Source: an uncultured Sphingomonas sp.
GTDB lineage: Bacteria > Pseudomonadota > Alphaproteobacteria > Sphingomonadales > Sphingomonadaceae
Assembly (NCBI RefSeq): GCF_902806265.1
Contig: NZ_CADCVZ010000026.1
Location: 1 to 40,592, forward strand
Direction: 5' to 3'
Length of the DNA stretch: 40,592 nucleotides
The position numbers were made by a program, and so were the translations under genes. The notes under the pieces were generated by a model. It was not told the origin of the DNA, did no database searches, and saw nothing but the letters and a program-made list of their open reading frames with translations. Positions within the stretch are counted from its first letter, which is position 1; every line of letters begins with the position of its first letter. Below, piece by piece: positions 1 to 8,401 of this stretch.

Positions 1-2091
1 CGCCCGCCTGTCGGTGCGGCGCACGGTGGCGCAGCTTGACTTCTTTGACTTCATCAGCGTGGCCGAACTGTCCAACGACCGCGGGTCGCCAAGAAGGGGA
101 TCGCCCGCCTGACCGCGAAGGAAGTCGGAGAAGCCGAAACTCTCAACCGCTCCCGTCTGAGGAGTTCCTCCACTGCCACCTGGCACACCGTCGACATTGT
201 CACTGACCCACACCGGTCCGTTACCACCCCAGATCTCGCTGAGGACACCCCAGTTATAAGTCGAGAAGCGGGCAACGTTCTCCCGGTCCGCATGCCTGAC
301 TCCCGCGCGGATTGAGCTCAGCCAGTCCGTGTTCGGAAAAGCATAATCTACGTCTATCCGCGCCGCATCTTCGTTGCCTTCGCTGTCCTCGATGTGATCC
401 ATCGTGCTGCGGAAGAAGGTATTATACGGATCAGCGAAGCTGCTGTTGCCTTCTCTGAAGTAGCTCGGATCTTGATCCGATGCGCCGCCGACAAGGTCCG
501 TACAAGGACTGTTGACTGCTGGGCCCGAACATACCTCAGGGGGCCGAAACTCGAGGGTCGGAAGATCACCGCCGTTGACGTCAATCAAGGCGTTTTGGAA
601 GCTTGACGTCCATAAGCCCACATCCAGATTTTTGACCCTAGACGCGACATGCTGGTAGTCGAAATTCAGCGTAATCCGGTCGGTTGCGTTCCACTTCAAG
701 TTCGCGCTGATGTCGGTAGTCCGATTGCTCGCGTCGACCTCGCGGGTGATGTTGTTGCTCTGCAAGCCAAGCCGGGGCGTGCGAACGTCGCCGTTGCCAC
801 CCCATGCGGCAGTATTCTGCTGGTCGTCCCGCCACCCGGTCGGACCGGTGATTACGCCATTGTCGAATACGCCGTCGTCGTCAAAGTCCAGCGTCGTACC
901 GGGCACCGCGCGGGAGTCGCCGGCGTCCGTTACATTATCGGTCGCGATTTCAAAGGCGCGCTCGGTCCAGGTCTCGTTTGAGTCCGAACGGAGGAACTGC
1001 AGGGTCGCGAGCATCGAACGATCGTTGCTCCGCCACTGGGCCGCGGCCGAGTAGCCGGTGCGTTTGCGATCCGTGTCCTGCGTGCGCAGCGCAGCGCCGC
1101 GCGGCAGGTAGACACACGAATCTTGGGTCGGTTCGGCCGGAGTGCACTCGGCGTTGCCGATGGGCACCGCGCCCTCCGAGGGGATCACGTCGCCGCTCGT
1201 GTACAGCGTGCGAACGCCATAATTGGAGATCTGGATGCCGTCGCTGCGGAACTTCAGCTTGGACCGGGTGAAGCTGCCAAGCAGGCCGAGCTCGCCGATG
1301 GGGGTTTCCCAGCGGTTGCTGGCAAGAATGGAGAAGGTCGGGCTCCCCTTCTTGCGCATGTCGCCGTAGTTCACCTCGGCGGAACCCGCGACTACCAGCC
1401 GCTTTTCCTGGTCGAACGGGACGCGCGTGCGCAGGTTGACTGTACCGGAGATGCCGCCTTCGACCATGTCGGCAGACGGGCTCTTGAATACATCGACGCC
1501 GCCCAGCAGCTCGGACGGAACGTCGGAGAAGCTCAGGCCGCGTCCGTTGTTGGCAGTAAAGGTATCGCGCCCGTTGAGCTCGCTCCGCGTGTAGGTCAGG
1601 CCACGGACAACAACGCCGCTGCCTTCCGTGGAGAAGTGGTCAGGGTCACTGCCGGCAGCAAAGCGATCGATGGCCACGCCTGGGATGCGCTGCAGCGCTT
1701 CAGTAACCGAGCGATCGGGAAGCGCGCTGATATCCTCGGCGCTGACCGAGTCGACCACCACGTCCGAGTTGCGCTTGATGTCGCGGGAGCGTTGCAGGCT
1801 GCGGCGGATGCCGGTGACGACGATGGTGCCGTCATCCACCGTGTCGTTGGTGGTCGCTTCCTCGACAGGGTCGCTCGGATTGGACGTGATGCCAATGGTC
1901 TCGGAGGCCGCCTGACTGGAGTCCTGGTTCTCGGGCGGGGTCGGGGTTTCCTGCGTGGGGGCGGGAGCCTCCTGAGCAAAGGCAGGCGCCGCCATGAGCA
2001 TGGCCGACATCGCCAGCGCCGATGCGCCGGCCTTGAGGCTGATCGGCGACGTTCCTGCCTGCCGATCCCCTTGCTTTCGTTGTCCGAGCAT
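1..2091 (-). CDS. TonB-dependent receptor, TonB-Xanth-Caul type (C-terminus beyond window)
   Basis: Outer-membrane TonB-dependent transporter, open from the ATG at 2091 to the left edge (697 codons visible), so most of the beta-barrel is outside. A signal peptide with the hydrophobic stretch ALAMSAMLMAAPAFA ends near residue 39. A Pro/Glu/Gln-rich linker follows, then a TonB-box-like TIVVTG at residues 89-94. The plug domain spans about 105-225 and includes SAEDISALPDRSVTEALQRI and GISGTVNLRT. This plug pattern is typical of the large (900-1000 aa) receptors that import glycans or other nutrients in Xanthomonas, Caulobacter and sphingomonads. It is divergent from the halogenase/GH9 operon and carries two LacI-type operators upstream, one between its predicted promoter and start codon. 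Import of an oligosaccharide is inferred from context. The last ~20 visible residues are basic and unremarkable for the family, but the frame stays open. Confidence 0.93.
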   Translation of the reverse strand, partial: MLGQRKQGDRQAGTSPISLKAGASALAMSAMLMAAPAFAQEAPAPTQETPTPPENQDSSQAASETIGITSNPSDPVEEATTNDTVDDGTIVVTGIRRSLQRSRDIKRNSDVVVDSVSAEDISALPDRSVTEALQRIPGVAIDRFAAGSDPDHFSTEGSGVVVRGLTYTRSELNGRDTFTANNGRGLSFSDVPSELLGGVDVFKSPSADMVEGGISGTVNLRTRVPFDQEKRLVVAGSAEVNYGDMRKKGSPTFSILASNRWETPIGELGLLGSFTRSKLKFRSDGIQISNYGVRTLYTSGDVIPSEGAVPIGNAECTPAEPTQDSCVYLPRGAALRTQDTDRKRTGYSAAAQWRSNDRSMLATLQFLRSDSNETWTERAFEIATDNVTDAGDSRAVPGTTLDFDDDGVFDNGVITGPTGWRDDQQNTAAWGGNGDVRTPRLGLQSNNITREVDASNRTTDISANLKWNATDRITLNFDYQHVASRVKNLDVGLWTSSFQNALIDVNGGDLPTLEFRPPEVCSGPAVNSPCTDLVGGASDQDPSYFREGNSSFADPYNTFFRSTMDHIEDSEGNEDAARIDVDYAFPNTDWLSSIRAGVRHADRENVARFSTYNWGVLSEIWGGNGPVWVSDNVDGVPGGSGGTPQTGAVESFGFSDFLRGQAGDPLLGDPRSLDSSATLMKSKKSSCATVRRTDRRA

Positions 2092-2106
2092 CCGATCCCC
2101 TTCCAG

Positions 2107-2120
2107 CGTTAGCGCTAACA
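2107..2120. promoter_or_regulatory. LacI-family operator, site A (receptor/halogenase intergenic)
   Basis: Contains the perfect 12-bp palindrome GTTAGCGCTAAC (2108-2119), with the central CG typical of LacI/GalR-family operators. It lies between the predicted receptor promoter and the receptor ATG. The same core occurs at 14761-14772, upstream of the sugar porter. A related form with a GGT/ACC edge occurs at 25897 and 28555. Confidence 0.72.
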
Positions 2121-2142
2121 GTTGCGCAGCCGCGCCGTTCGT

Positions 2143-2156
2143 TGTTAGCGGTAACT
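2143..2156. promoter_or_regulatory. LacI-family operator, site B (imperfect)
   Basis: TGTTAGCGGTAACT is a one-mismatch version of the TGTTAGCGCTAACA palindrome, centred 36 bp from site A. It overlaps the predicted receptor -10 region and lies about 105 bp upstream of the first halogenase start. It may therefore affect both divergent transcripts. Confidence 0.6.
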
Positions 2157-2182
2157 TGTACGCACCGATGAAACACAATCAA
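2155..2182 (-). promoter_or_regulatory. Predicted sigma70-type promoter of the TonB receptor
   Basis: On the minus strand a -35-like TTGATT (2182-2177) is separated by 16 nt from a -10-like TACAAG (2160-2155). The operator at 2143-2156 begins at the -10 element and covers the expected transcription start, so a bound LacI-family protein would block initiation. The call is made by eye and the -10 match is partial. Confidence 0.4.
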
Positions 2183-2259
2183 GCAGCAAAAATGCAACAA
2201 TCCTACTGCGTTGCAGCGAACTCTCCGCGCCCTTTGCTGCATTGCAGCGCAGGTGGAGC

Positions 2260-3777
2260 ATGCCTGTGAAGCCCACGCCTTTGCAGCACATCCTCATCGT
2301 CGGCGGCGGCACCGCCGGATGGATGACGGCTGCTGCACTTGCTCACAAGCTTGCTGGCCTGCCGATCCGAATCAGCCTGGTCGAATCGGAGGAGATCGGG
2401 ACGGTCGGCGTGGGCGAGGCGACGGTTCCGCACATCCGCTTCTTCAATTCCGCGCTCGGCATTGACGAAGCCGAATTCATGCGGACTACCAAGGCCACGT
2501 TCAAGCTTGGCATCGAGTTCCGCAACTGGGGGCGGGTCGGTGACAGCTACATCCATCCTTTCGGTGCGTTCGGCATGGCCGAGGATGGCGTTTCGTTCCT
2601 GCACTGGTGGCTGCGCGCACGCGAGGCTGACGGGAATCATGCCCTGGAGGATTTCTCGCTGCCGGTGCAAGCCGCGCGCCGCAACCGCTTTGGGCCGCCC
2701 TCGCAAGACCCGCGGTCGCTTTACTCGACTTACTCCTATGCCTACCAGTTCGATGCGACGCTTTATGGGCGATTCCTGCGGACGCTCGCCGAGCGGCTGG
2801 GCGTGCAGCGGATCGAGGGACGGATCGTCGACACCGCGCTGGATGGAGCAAGCGGCTTCATCCGGTCGGTAACGCTCGCATCGGGCCAGTCGGTCGAGGC
2901 TGACCTGTTCATGGACTGCTCGGGCTTTCGCGGTCTGCTGATCGAGCAGGCGCTCTCCGCCGGTTACGAAAGCTGGCAGCACTGGTTGCCCTGCGACCGG
3001 GCGATAGCGATGCCGTGCGAAAGCGTGGAGGACTTGACGCCCTACACCCGCGCCACGGCCCTGCAGGCGGGCTGGACCTGGCGCATCCCGCTGCAGCACC
3101 GCGTCGGCAACGGTCATGTCTATGCCAGTGCGTTCATCGACGACGCTGCCGCCGAGCAGGCTTTGCGGGACGGCTTGGAAGGAGCGCCGCTGGCCGAGCC
3201 CAACCGCTTGCGCTTCCTGCCCGGCAAGCGCCGCCGCCAGTGGGTCGGCAACTGCGTGGCGCTGGGCCTGGCAGCGGGCTTCATCGAGCCGCTGGAGTCC
3301 ACCAGCATCCACCTGGTCCAGCTCGCCATTGGCAAGCTGCTCGAATTGTTGCCCTACCGCGGCTGGGATCCGCTGGACGCGGCGGAGTTCAACCGGGCCA
3401 TGGACCTGGAATATGAGCGCGTCCGCGACTTCATCATCCTTCATTATTGCGCCACCCAGCGCGACGACTCGCCCTTGTGGAACCATTGCCGGACGATGAG
3501 CCTGCCCGACAGTCTCGCCCATAAGCTGGAGCTGTTCCGCGAGCGCGGGGTGGTCGTGAACCAGCGTGACGGCATGTTCCTGGAGCCGAGCTGGATCGCC
3601 GTCTACGTCGGGCAGAATATCGTGCCGTGCAGGGTCGATCCGCTTGCCGCATGGATCGAGCTCGACAGGCTGGCGGCCCGTCTGGCGGACATGGCCGGGG
3701 CCTGCCGTCAAGCGGCCGCGGCCATGCCGCTGCATTGCGAGTATCTCCGCTCGATCAACGCTGCGGCCGTCGGATGA
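2260..3777 (+). CDS. Flavin-dependent halogenase (tryptophan halogenase family), copy 1
   Basis: A 505-aa member of the tryptophan halogenase family (PF04820), which uses FADH2, O2 and halide to make hypohalous acid and halogenate electron-rich aromatics. The FAD-binding GGGTAGW is at residues 15-21 and GVGEATVP at about 50-57. The catalytic Lys is K82 in TFKLGIEF (PrnA K79). The signature WTWRIP is at 272-277, and the catalytic Glu is E346 in PLESTS (PrnA E346; the S-T after it lines the halide site). The ATG at 2260 is preferred over the in-frame ATG at 2242 because AGGTGGAG sits directly upstream. It is the first gene of a coupled run of halogenases, GH9 and deacetylase. No signal peptide is seen, so it should be cytoplasmic. 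The substrate cannot be read from sequence; free tryptophan is not assumed, because relatives beside TonB receptors can act on other indoles. Confidence 0.92.
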   Translation: MPVKPTPLQHILIVGGGTAGWMTAAALAHKLAGLPIRISLVESEEIGTVGVGEATVPHIRFFNSALGIDEAEFMRTTKATFKLGIEFRNWGRVGDSYIHPFGAFGMAEDGVSFLHWWLRAREADGNHALEDFSLPVQAARRNRFGPPSQDPRSLYSTYSYAYQFDATLYGRFLRTLAERLGVQRIEGRIVDTALDGASGFIRSVTLASGQSVEADLFMDCSGFRGLLIEQALSAGYESWQHWLPCDRAIAMPCESVEDLTPYTRATALQAGWTWRIPLQHRVGNGHVYASAFIDDAAAEQALRDGLEGAPLAEPNRLRFLPGKRRRQWVGNCVALGLAAGFIEPLESTSIHLVQLAIGKLLELLPYRGWDPLDAAEFNRAMDLEYERVRDFIILHYCATQRDDSPLWNHCRTMSLPDSLAHKLELFRERGVVVNQRDGMFLEPSWIAVYVGQNIVPCRVDPLAAWIELDRLAARLADMAGACRQAAAAMPLHCEYLRSINAAAVG

Positions 3778-5291
3778 CGGCGGAGGTACGGCAGCCCACA
3801 CGCTACGTCATCGCCGGCGGCGGGATCGCGGGGGCGATGGCCGGGGTTGCGGTTGCCACGCGCCTGCCGACCGGAAGCCACAGCGTCACTGTGCTCCGCG
3901 ACGGCGGCGACGCGGACGCCAGCTTCGGCCCGGTCGTCGCCACCCGGCCAGGTATCCGTCGCTTCCACGCCGACCTCGGTGTGGATGAGGATGCGCTGAT
4001 CCGCGGGGGCGCGGCAAGCTTCACCTTGGGCACTGCCTATTCCGGCTGGTCTGCGGTCCGGCCTACTTATTTCCTCCCCTATGGCGATGCGGGCGCCTCC
4101 ATCGAGGGGGTTCCATTCCACCTACTTGCCGCACGCCTCCGCACGGAGGGCGAGAAGGTCGCCTTGGCCGATTATTCGATCGCAGCCATGCTGGCGCAGT
4201 CCGGCCGCTTCGCTCGGCCGTCCGACGATCCGCGCTCGGTCCTATCCACCTTCACTTACGGTCTGCACCTCCACGCCGCGGCCTATGCGGACGCGCTGTT
4301 CGGCCTGGCGCGCCGGCGGGGAGCGACGATCGTGCGGGATGCGCTCGGGTCGGTCGAAGTCGCGAACGGCAGGATCGAGGCCCTGCACCTCGCCCGCGGC
4401 GAGCGGCTGGTGGGTGACGTCTTCATCGATGCGACCGGTGCACGCGGAGCGCTGGCCGGCAGCCTAAGGGGAGCCGACCTCGAGAGCTGCGCCGGCCTGT
4501 TCCCGTTCGACCGAACGGCCTCGGCAGCGATCCGCGCCAGCGCTCCCCCGGCTGCTTACGCGCATGCCGCCGCCCGTAGCGAGGGCTGGCGCCTGACCAT
4601 TCCAGCAGCGGGGATCGTGGGCGAGAGCTTCGCCTACTCATCGCAGCTGTTGTCGCCCGATCAGGCCGAGCGGCTGCTCCTCGCCGATTGCGCGGGCGAC
4701 TTGGTCAGCCCGCCGCGCGATGAGGCCGTGAAGGCGGGCAAACGCGCCCCCTGGAACGGCAATTGCGTGGCGATCGGGGCCGCCGCCGCTGTAGTAGAGC
4801 CGCTTCACTCCATGCCTTTCTCGCTGCTTCAGAATGGAGTTGAGCGGCTGCTTCGCCTACTTCCCGCGAGTATGGAAATGCAGGCGGAAGCGAACGAATA
4901 TAACCGGGCAACGGTCGAGGAGATCGACCGGGCGCGGGACCTTGCGCTGCTGCCGTACCGGCTGAACGGCCGTGCTGGCGAGCAGTCGTGGGACGGCGCG
5001 CGCCAGCCTTCCCGGAACGAGAAGCTTGAACGAAAGATCGATCTCTATCGCAGCCGCGGGCGGGTGCCGCTGCTCGATGGCGACCTGCTCGACGAGGCCG
5101 AATGGGCGGCGTTGTTCGACGGGCATGGCATCACCGCCGCGCGCACGGACGCGCTCGCCGAAGCCATTCCGCTGGAACGCCTGACCAGCCAGCTCGCGCG
5201 CATGCGGCAGGTCATGATCCAGGCGATTTCTCACCTGCCCTCGCACGGCGACTATCTGCGGCAGCTGGCCAGGGGAGCTGCAGCGGCATGA
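3774..5291 (+). CDS. Halogenase paralogue lacking both catalytic residues, copy 2
   Basis: This 505-aa protein aligns along its whole length with the neighbouring halogenases but has lost the reaction centre. The FAD loop is kept as GGGIAG (15-20), with the following Trp changed to Ala. GVGEATVP is replaced by SFGPVVATRPG. The catalytic Lys is T84 in SFTLGTAY, WxWxIP is WRLTIP (272-277), and the PLEST Glu is H345 in PLHSMPF. The frame is intact and codon use matches its neighbours, so it is not a decaying pseudogene. Its start overlaps the previous stop as ATGA (3774-3777) with no clear ribosome site, which suggests translational coupling. It may be a non-halogenating flavoprotein, a partner subunit of the active paralogues or a regulator. 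Automatic annotation would probably call it tryptophan halogenase; I doubt that activity. Confidence 0.85.
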   Translation: MTAEVRQPTRYVIAGGGIAGAMAGVAVATRLPTGSHSVTVLRDGGDADASFGPVVATRPGIRRFHADLGVDEDALIRGGAASFTLGTAYSGWSAVRPTYFLPYGDAGASIEGVPFHLLAARLRTEGEKVALADYSIAAMLAQSGRFARPSDDPRSVLSTFTYGLHLHAAAYADALFGLARRRGATIVRDALGSVEVANGRIEALHLARGERLVGDVFIDATGARGALAGSLRGADLESCAGLFPFDRTASAAIRASAPPAAYAHAAARSEGWRLTIPAAGIVGESFAYSSQLLSPDQAERLLLADCAGDLVSPPRDEAVKAGKRAPWNGNCVAIGAAAAVVEPLHSMPFSLLQNGVERLLRLLPASMEMQAEANEYNRATVEEIDRARDLALLPYRLNGRAGEQSWDGARQPSRNEKLERKIDLYRSRGRVPLLDGDLLDEAEWAALFDGHGITAARTDALAEAIPLERLTSQLARMRQVMIQAISHLPSHGDYLRQLARGAAAA

Positions 5292-6826
5292 GGCAAGGGC
5301 CGATCGAGCGCGTCGTGATCGCCGGCGGCGGCACCGCGGGTTGGATGGCGGCCGCGGCCCTTGCCCGGCTGTGTGCAACCGGCACCAGCGTGACCCTGAT
5401 CGAATCCGAGGAGATCGGCACCATTGGCGTCGGCGAGGCGACCATCCCGCCGATCCGCACCTTCAGTGCGATGGTAGGCATCGACGAAACCGAATTCGTC
5501 CGGCGGACGCAGGCCACCTTCAAGCTGGGGATCGAGTTCGTCGACTGGACCCGCCTCGGCCACCGCTACATGCATCCGTTCGGCCCCTTCGGTGCCGACA
5601 TGGAGGGCGTGAGCTTCCACCAGTTCTGGCTGAAGAGCCGCGCTGCCGGTGAGCGACATGGCTTCGAGGACTTCAACCTCTGCGCGGTGGCAGCCCGCCT
5701 TGGCCGCTTCCAACGTCCATCGCCCGATCCGAAATCGGTACTGTCCAAGTACAAATATGCGTTCCACTTCGACGCAAGTCTCTACGCCGCCTTCCTGCGC
5801 GATCATGCGACCGCACGAGGCGTCGTCCGGCGCGAAGGGAGGATCGTCGATGTAGCCCTGCGCAGCGAGGACGGCTTTGTCGAGGCGCTCCAATTGGAAA
5901 GCGGCGAGCGGATCGAGGGCGACTTGTTCATCGACTGCTCGGGTTCCCGCGCCCTTCTGCTCGGTCAGGCACTCGGCGTCGGCTACGAGGATTGGAGCCG
6001 GTGGCTGCCGTGCGATCGGGCCGTCGCCGTACCGGCCGCTGCCACCGAACCGCCGCTGCCTTACACGCGCGCAACGGCGCTCCCAGCAGGCTGGCAATGG
6101 CGGATCCCTCTGCAGCACCGCGTAGGCACCGGCTACGTTTATTCATCGGCCCACATCAGCGACGATGAGGCGGCTGCGACGGCTTTCGCCAGGCTCAACG
6201 GTGAGCCGCTTGCCGAACCCCGCTTCCTCCGCTTCACCGCTGGACGGCGTGACAGGGTGTGGGAGCGTAACGTGGTTGCGCTGGGTTTGGCGAGCGGCTT
6301 TCTGGAGCCTCTGGAGTCCACCAGCATCCACTTCGTCCAGGCCGGCATCTCCAAGCTGCTGGCGCTGTTTCCGGACCGGCGGTTCGACCCGGTGCTGGCG
6401 GACGAGTACAACCGGCTGACCGCCCTGCAGCTGGAGCAGGTCCGCGATTTCATTATCCTCCACTATAAGGCCACCGAGCGCCGCGACAGCGAGTTTTGGC
6501 GCGCCGCGGCGAACATGGCGGTGCCCGACAGCCTCGCCCGCAAGATCGCGTTGTTCCGCGAGAACGGCCGGGTGTTCCGCCACGAGGACGAGCTGTTCAG
6601 CGAGGCGAGCTGGTTGGCCGTGCTGCTCGGCCAGGGGATCGTGCCCCGCCGCTGGGATCCGCTCGCAGACGCACTGCCGAATGAAGAGGTGCGCGCAACG
6701 CTGGGCCGGATGGCGCCGTTCATCCGGCGGGCGGCCGAGTCCATGCCGGCTCACCAGAACTATCTCGCGCAGGTGGCCGGATCGCGCCCGGCCGGCGTGA
6801 CCACCAGATGGAGGAGCATGAGTTGA
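5288..6826 (+). CDS. Flavin-dependent halogenase (tryptophan halogenase family), copy 3
   Basis: A 512-aa halogenase with all family landmarks: GGGTAGW (13-19), GVGEATIP (about 47-54), catalytic K79 in TFKLGIEF, WQWRIP (269-274), and catalytic E343 in PLESTS. The start ATG overlaps the stop of copy 2 (ATGA, 5288-5291). AGGGGAG lies about 11 nt upstream, so both coupling and independent initiation are possible. FADH2 must come from a separate flavin reductase, and none is encoded in the window. Compared with copy 1, the substrate-side segment after residue 420 differs (for example ERRDSEFWRAAANM against QRDDSPLWNHCRTM). This could mean a different substrate. A predicted cytoplasmic enzyme. Confidence 0.92.
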   Translation: MRQGPIERVVIAGGGTAGWMAAAALARLCATGTSVTLIESEEIGTIGVGEATIPPIRTFSAMVGIDETEFVRRTQATFKLGIEFVDWTRLGHRYMHPFGPFGADMEGVSFHQFWLKSRAAGERHGFEDFNLCAVAARLGRFQRPSPDPKSVLSKYKYAFHFDASLYAAFLRDHATARGVVRREGRIVDVALRSEDGFVEALQLESGERIEGDLFIDCSGSRALLLGQALGVGYEDWSRWLPCDRAVAVPAAATEPPLPYTRATALPAGWQWRIPLQHRVGTGYVYSSAHISDDEAAATAFARLNGEPLAEPRFLRFTAGRRDRVWERNVVALGLASGFLEPLESTSIHFVQAGISKLLALFPDRRFDPVLADEYNRLTALQLEQVRDFIILHYKATERRDSEFWRAAANMAVPDSLARKIALFRENGRVFRHEDELFSEASWLAVLLGQGIVPRRWDPLADALPNEEVRATLGRMAPFIRRAAESMPAHQNYLAQVAGSRPAGVTTRWRSMS

Positions 6827-8382
6827 CCGACCAGCGTATCCGCAGCGTGCTCATCGTCGGCGGCGGAACCGCAGGCTGGATGGCCGCCGCGACCTTGGCC
6901 AAGATCCTGACCAACCGTTATTGTTCGATCACCCTGATCGAGTCCGACGAGATCGGCATCATCGGCGTCGGTGAAGCCACCATCCCGCAGATGGCGACCT
7001 TCAACCGCATGCTGGAGATCGACGAGGACGACTTCGTCCGCCGCACCAACGGCACGTTCAAGCTCGGCATCCAGTTCGTGAACTGGGGGCGCCAGGGTCA
7101 CGTCTACTTCCACCCGTTCGGCTCCTACGGGCTCAACATGCAGGGCGTGTCGTTCCACTCGCACTGGCTGCGACTGCACCAGGCGGGCGAAGCGCCGCGC
7201 CTCGACGAATGGTCCCTGCCGGCCCTAGCGGGCGAGCGCGGCAAGTTCATGCGGCCGTTCGACGCCGGTAATTCGCCGCTGTCGCAGATCGCCTACGCCT
7301 ACCATTTCGATGCCGGGCTCTACGCCCGATACCTGCGGGAATATGCGACCAGCCGCGGCGTCGTCCGGCAGGAGGGCAAGATCGTCGACGTGACACTACG
7401 GGGCGAAGACGGGTTCGTGGAGTCCGTCACTTTGCAGGACGGGCGCAGGATCGAGGCCGACCTGTTCATCGACTGCTCCGGCTTTCGCGGCCTGCTGATC
7501 GAACAGGCGCTGAAGAGCGGATACGAAGACTGGTCGCACTACCTGCCGTGCAACCGCGCGATCGCCGTGCCGTGCGAGAGCGTCGAGGAGATTACGCCCT
7601 ATACCCGGTCCACCGCCCATACTGCCGGCTGGCAATGGCGCATCCCGCTGCAGCATCGGATCGGCAACGGCCATGTGTTCTGCAGCGACTTCATGAGCGA
7701 TGACGAGGCTGCCGACATCCTCATGAGCAACCTCGACGGCAAGCCGCTCGCCGAGCCGCGGGTGGTGCCGTTCAAGACCGGACGCCGGCGGCAGAGCTGG
7801 ATCAAGAATTGCGTATCGCTTGGGCTTGCGGCGGGGTTCCTCGAGCCGCTTGAGTCGACCAGCATCTGGCTGGTGCAGAGCGGCCTGTCCCGGCTGATGG
7901 CCATGTTCCCCGACCGCACCTTCCAGCAGGCCGAGATCGACCGCTACAACCGCACCGTCGCCTATGAATATGAGATCGTACGAGAGTTCCTGGTGCTCCA
8001 CTATCACGTCACGCAGCGGGATGATTCTCCCTTCTGGGACTATTGCCGCAACATGCCGATCCCCGAGCGCCTCGCCGAGAAGATGCGGGTGTACGAGGCG
8101 TATGGCCGCACCTTCCGCGAAAATGACGAGCTGTTCAACGACACCAGCTGGTTCGCGGTCATGGTGGGCCAGCTGATGCAGGCGCGCACCTACGATCCCG
8201 TTGCTGACATCATGCCGCTCGACGAGACGCGGCGCCGTCTGCAGCACATCGCGGAGGCAGTTGGGAACAGCGCCAACTACATGCCGACGCACAAGCAATT
8301 CATTCTCGACAACTGCGCGGCTCCTGAGATGGTTGCGGCCAGCAAGGCGGCAGCGCCCGAGCGCGCAGTCCGGTTCGGCTGA
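6823..8382 (+). CDS. Flavin-dependent halogenase (tryptophan halogenase family), copy 4
   Basis: An intact halogenase with GGGTAGW (13-19), GVGEATIP, catalytic K80 in TFKLGIQF, WQWRIP (270-275) and catalytic E344 in PLESTS. I place the start at TTG 6823 because GGAGGAG lies 6 nt upstream. This gives the same N-terminal length as copy 3 and a 4-nt overlap (TTGA) with its stop, like the other junctions. ATG 6808 is the alternative and adds five residues, but it has no ribosome site. The protein is 519 aa, with a slightly longer Ala/Pro-rich tail than its paralogues. GH9 follows after 19 nt. Confidence 0.91.
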   Translation: MTDQRIRSVLIVGGGTAGWMAAATLAKILTNRYCSITLIESDEIGIIGVGEATIPQMATFNRMLEIDEDDFVRRTNGTFKLGIQFVNWGRQGHVYFHPFGSYGLNMQGVSFHSHWLRLHQAGEAPRLDEWSLPALAGERGKFMRPFDAGNSPLSQIAYAYHFDAGLYARYLREYATSRGVVRQEGKIVDVTLRGEDGFVESVTLQDGRRIEADLFIDCSGFRGLLIEQALKSGYEDWSHYLPCNRAIAVPCESVEEITPYTRSTAHTAGWQWRIPLQHRIGNGHVFCSDFMSDDEAADILMSNLDGKPLAEPRVVPFKTGRRRQSWIKNCVSLGLAAGFLEPLESTSIWLVQSGLSRLMAMFPDRTFQQAEIDRYNRTVAYEYEIVREFLVLHYHVTQRDDSPFWDYCRNMPIPERLAEKMRVYEAYGRTFRENDELFNDTSWFAVMVGQLMQARTYDPVADIMPLDETRRRLQHIAEAVGNSANYMPTHKQFILDNCAAPEMVAASKAAAPERAVRFG

Positions 8383-8401
8383 CAGGCAAGGAAACAGTGG
8401 A

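Noticed and set aside
1-60. Possible frameshift near the left edge of the TonB receptor, because the last visible residues are basic and unlike typical receptor sequence.
   Set aside because: The frame stays open to the edge and too little sequence remains to judge.
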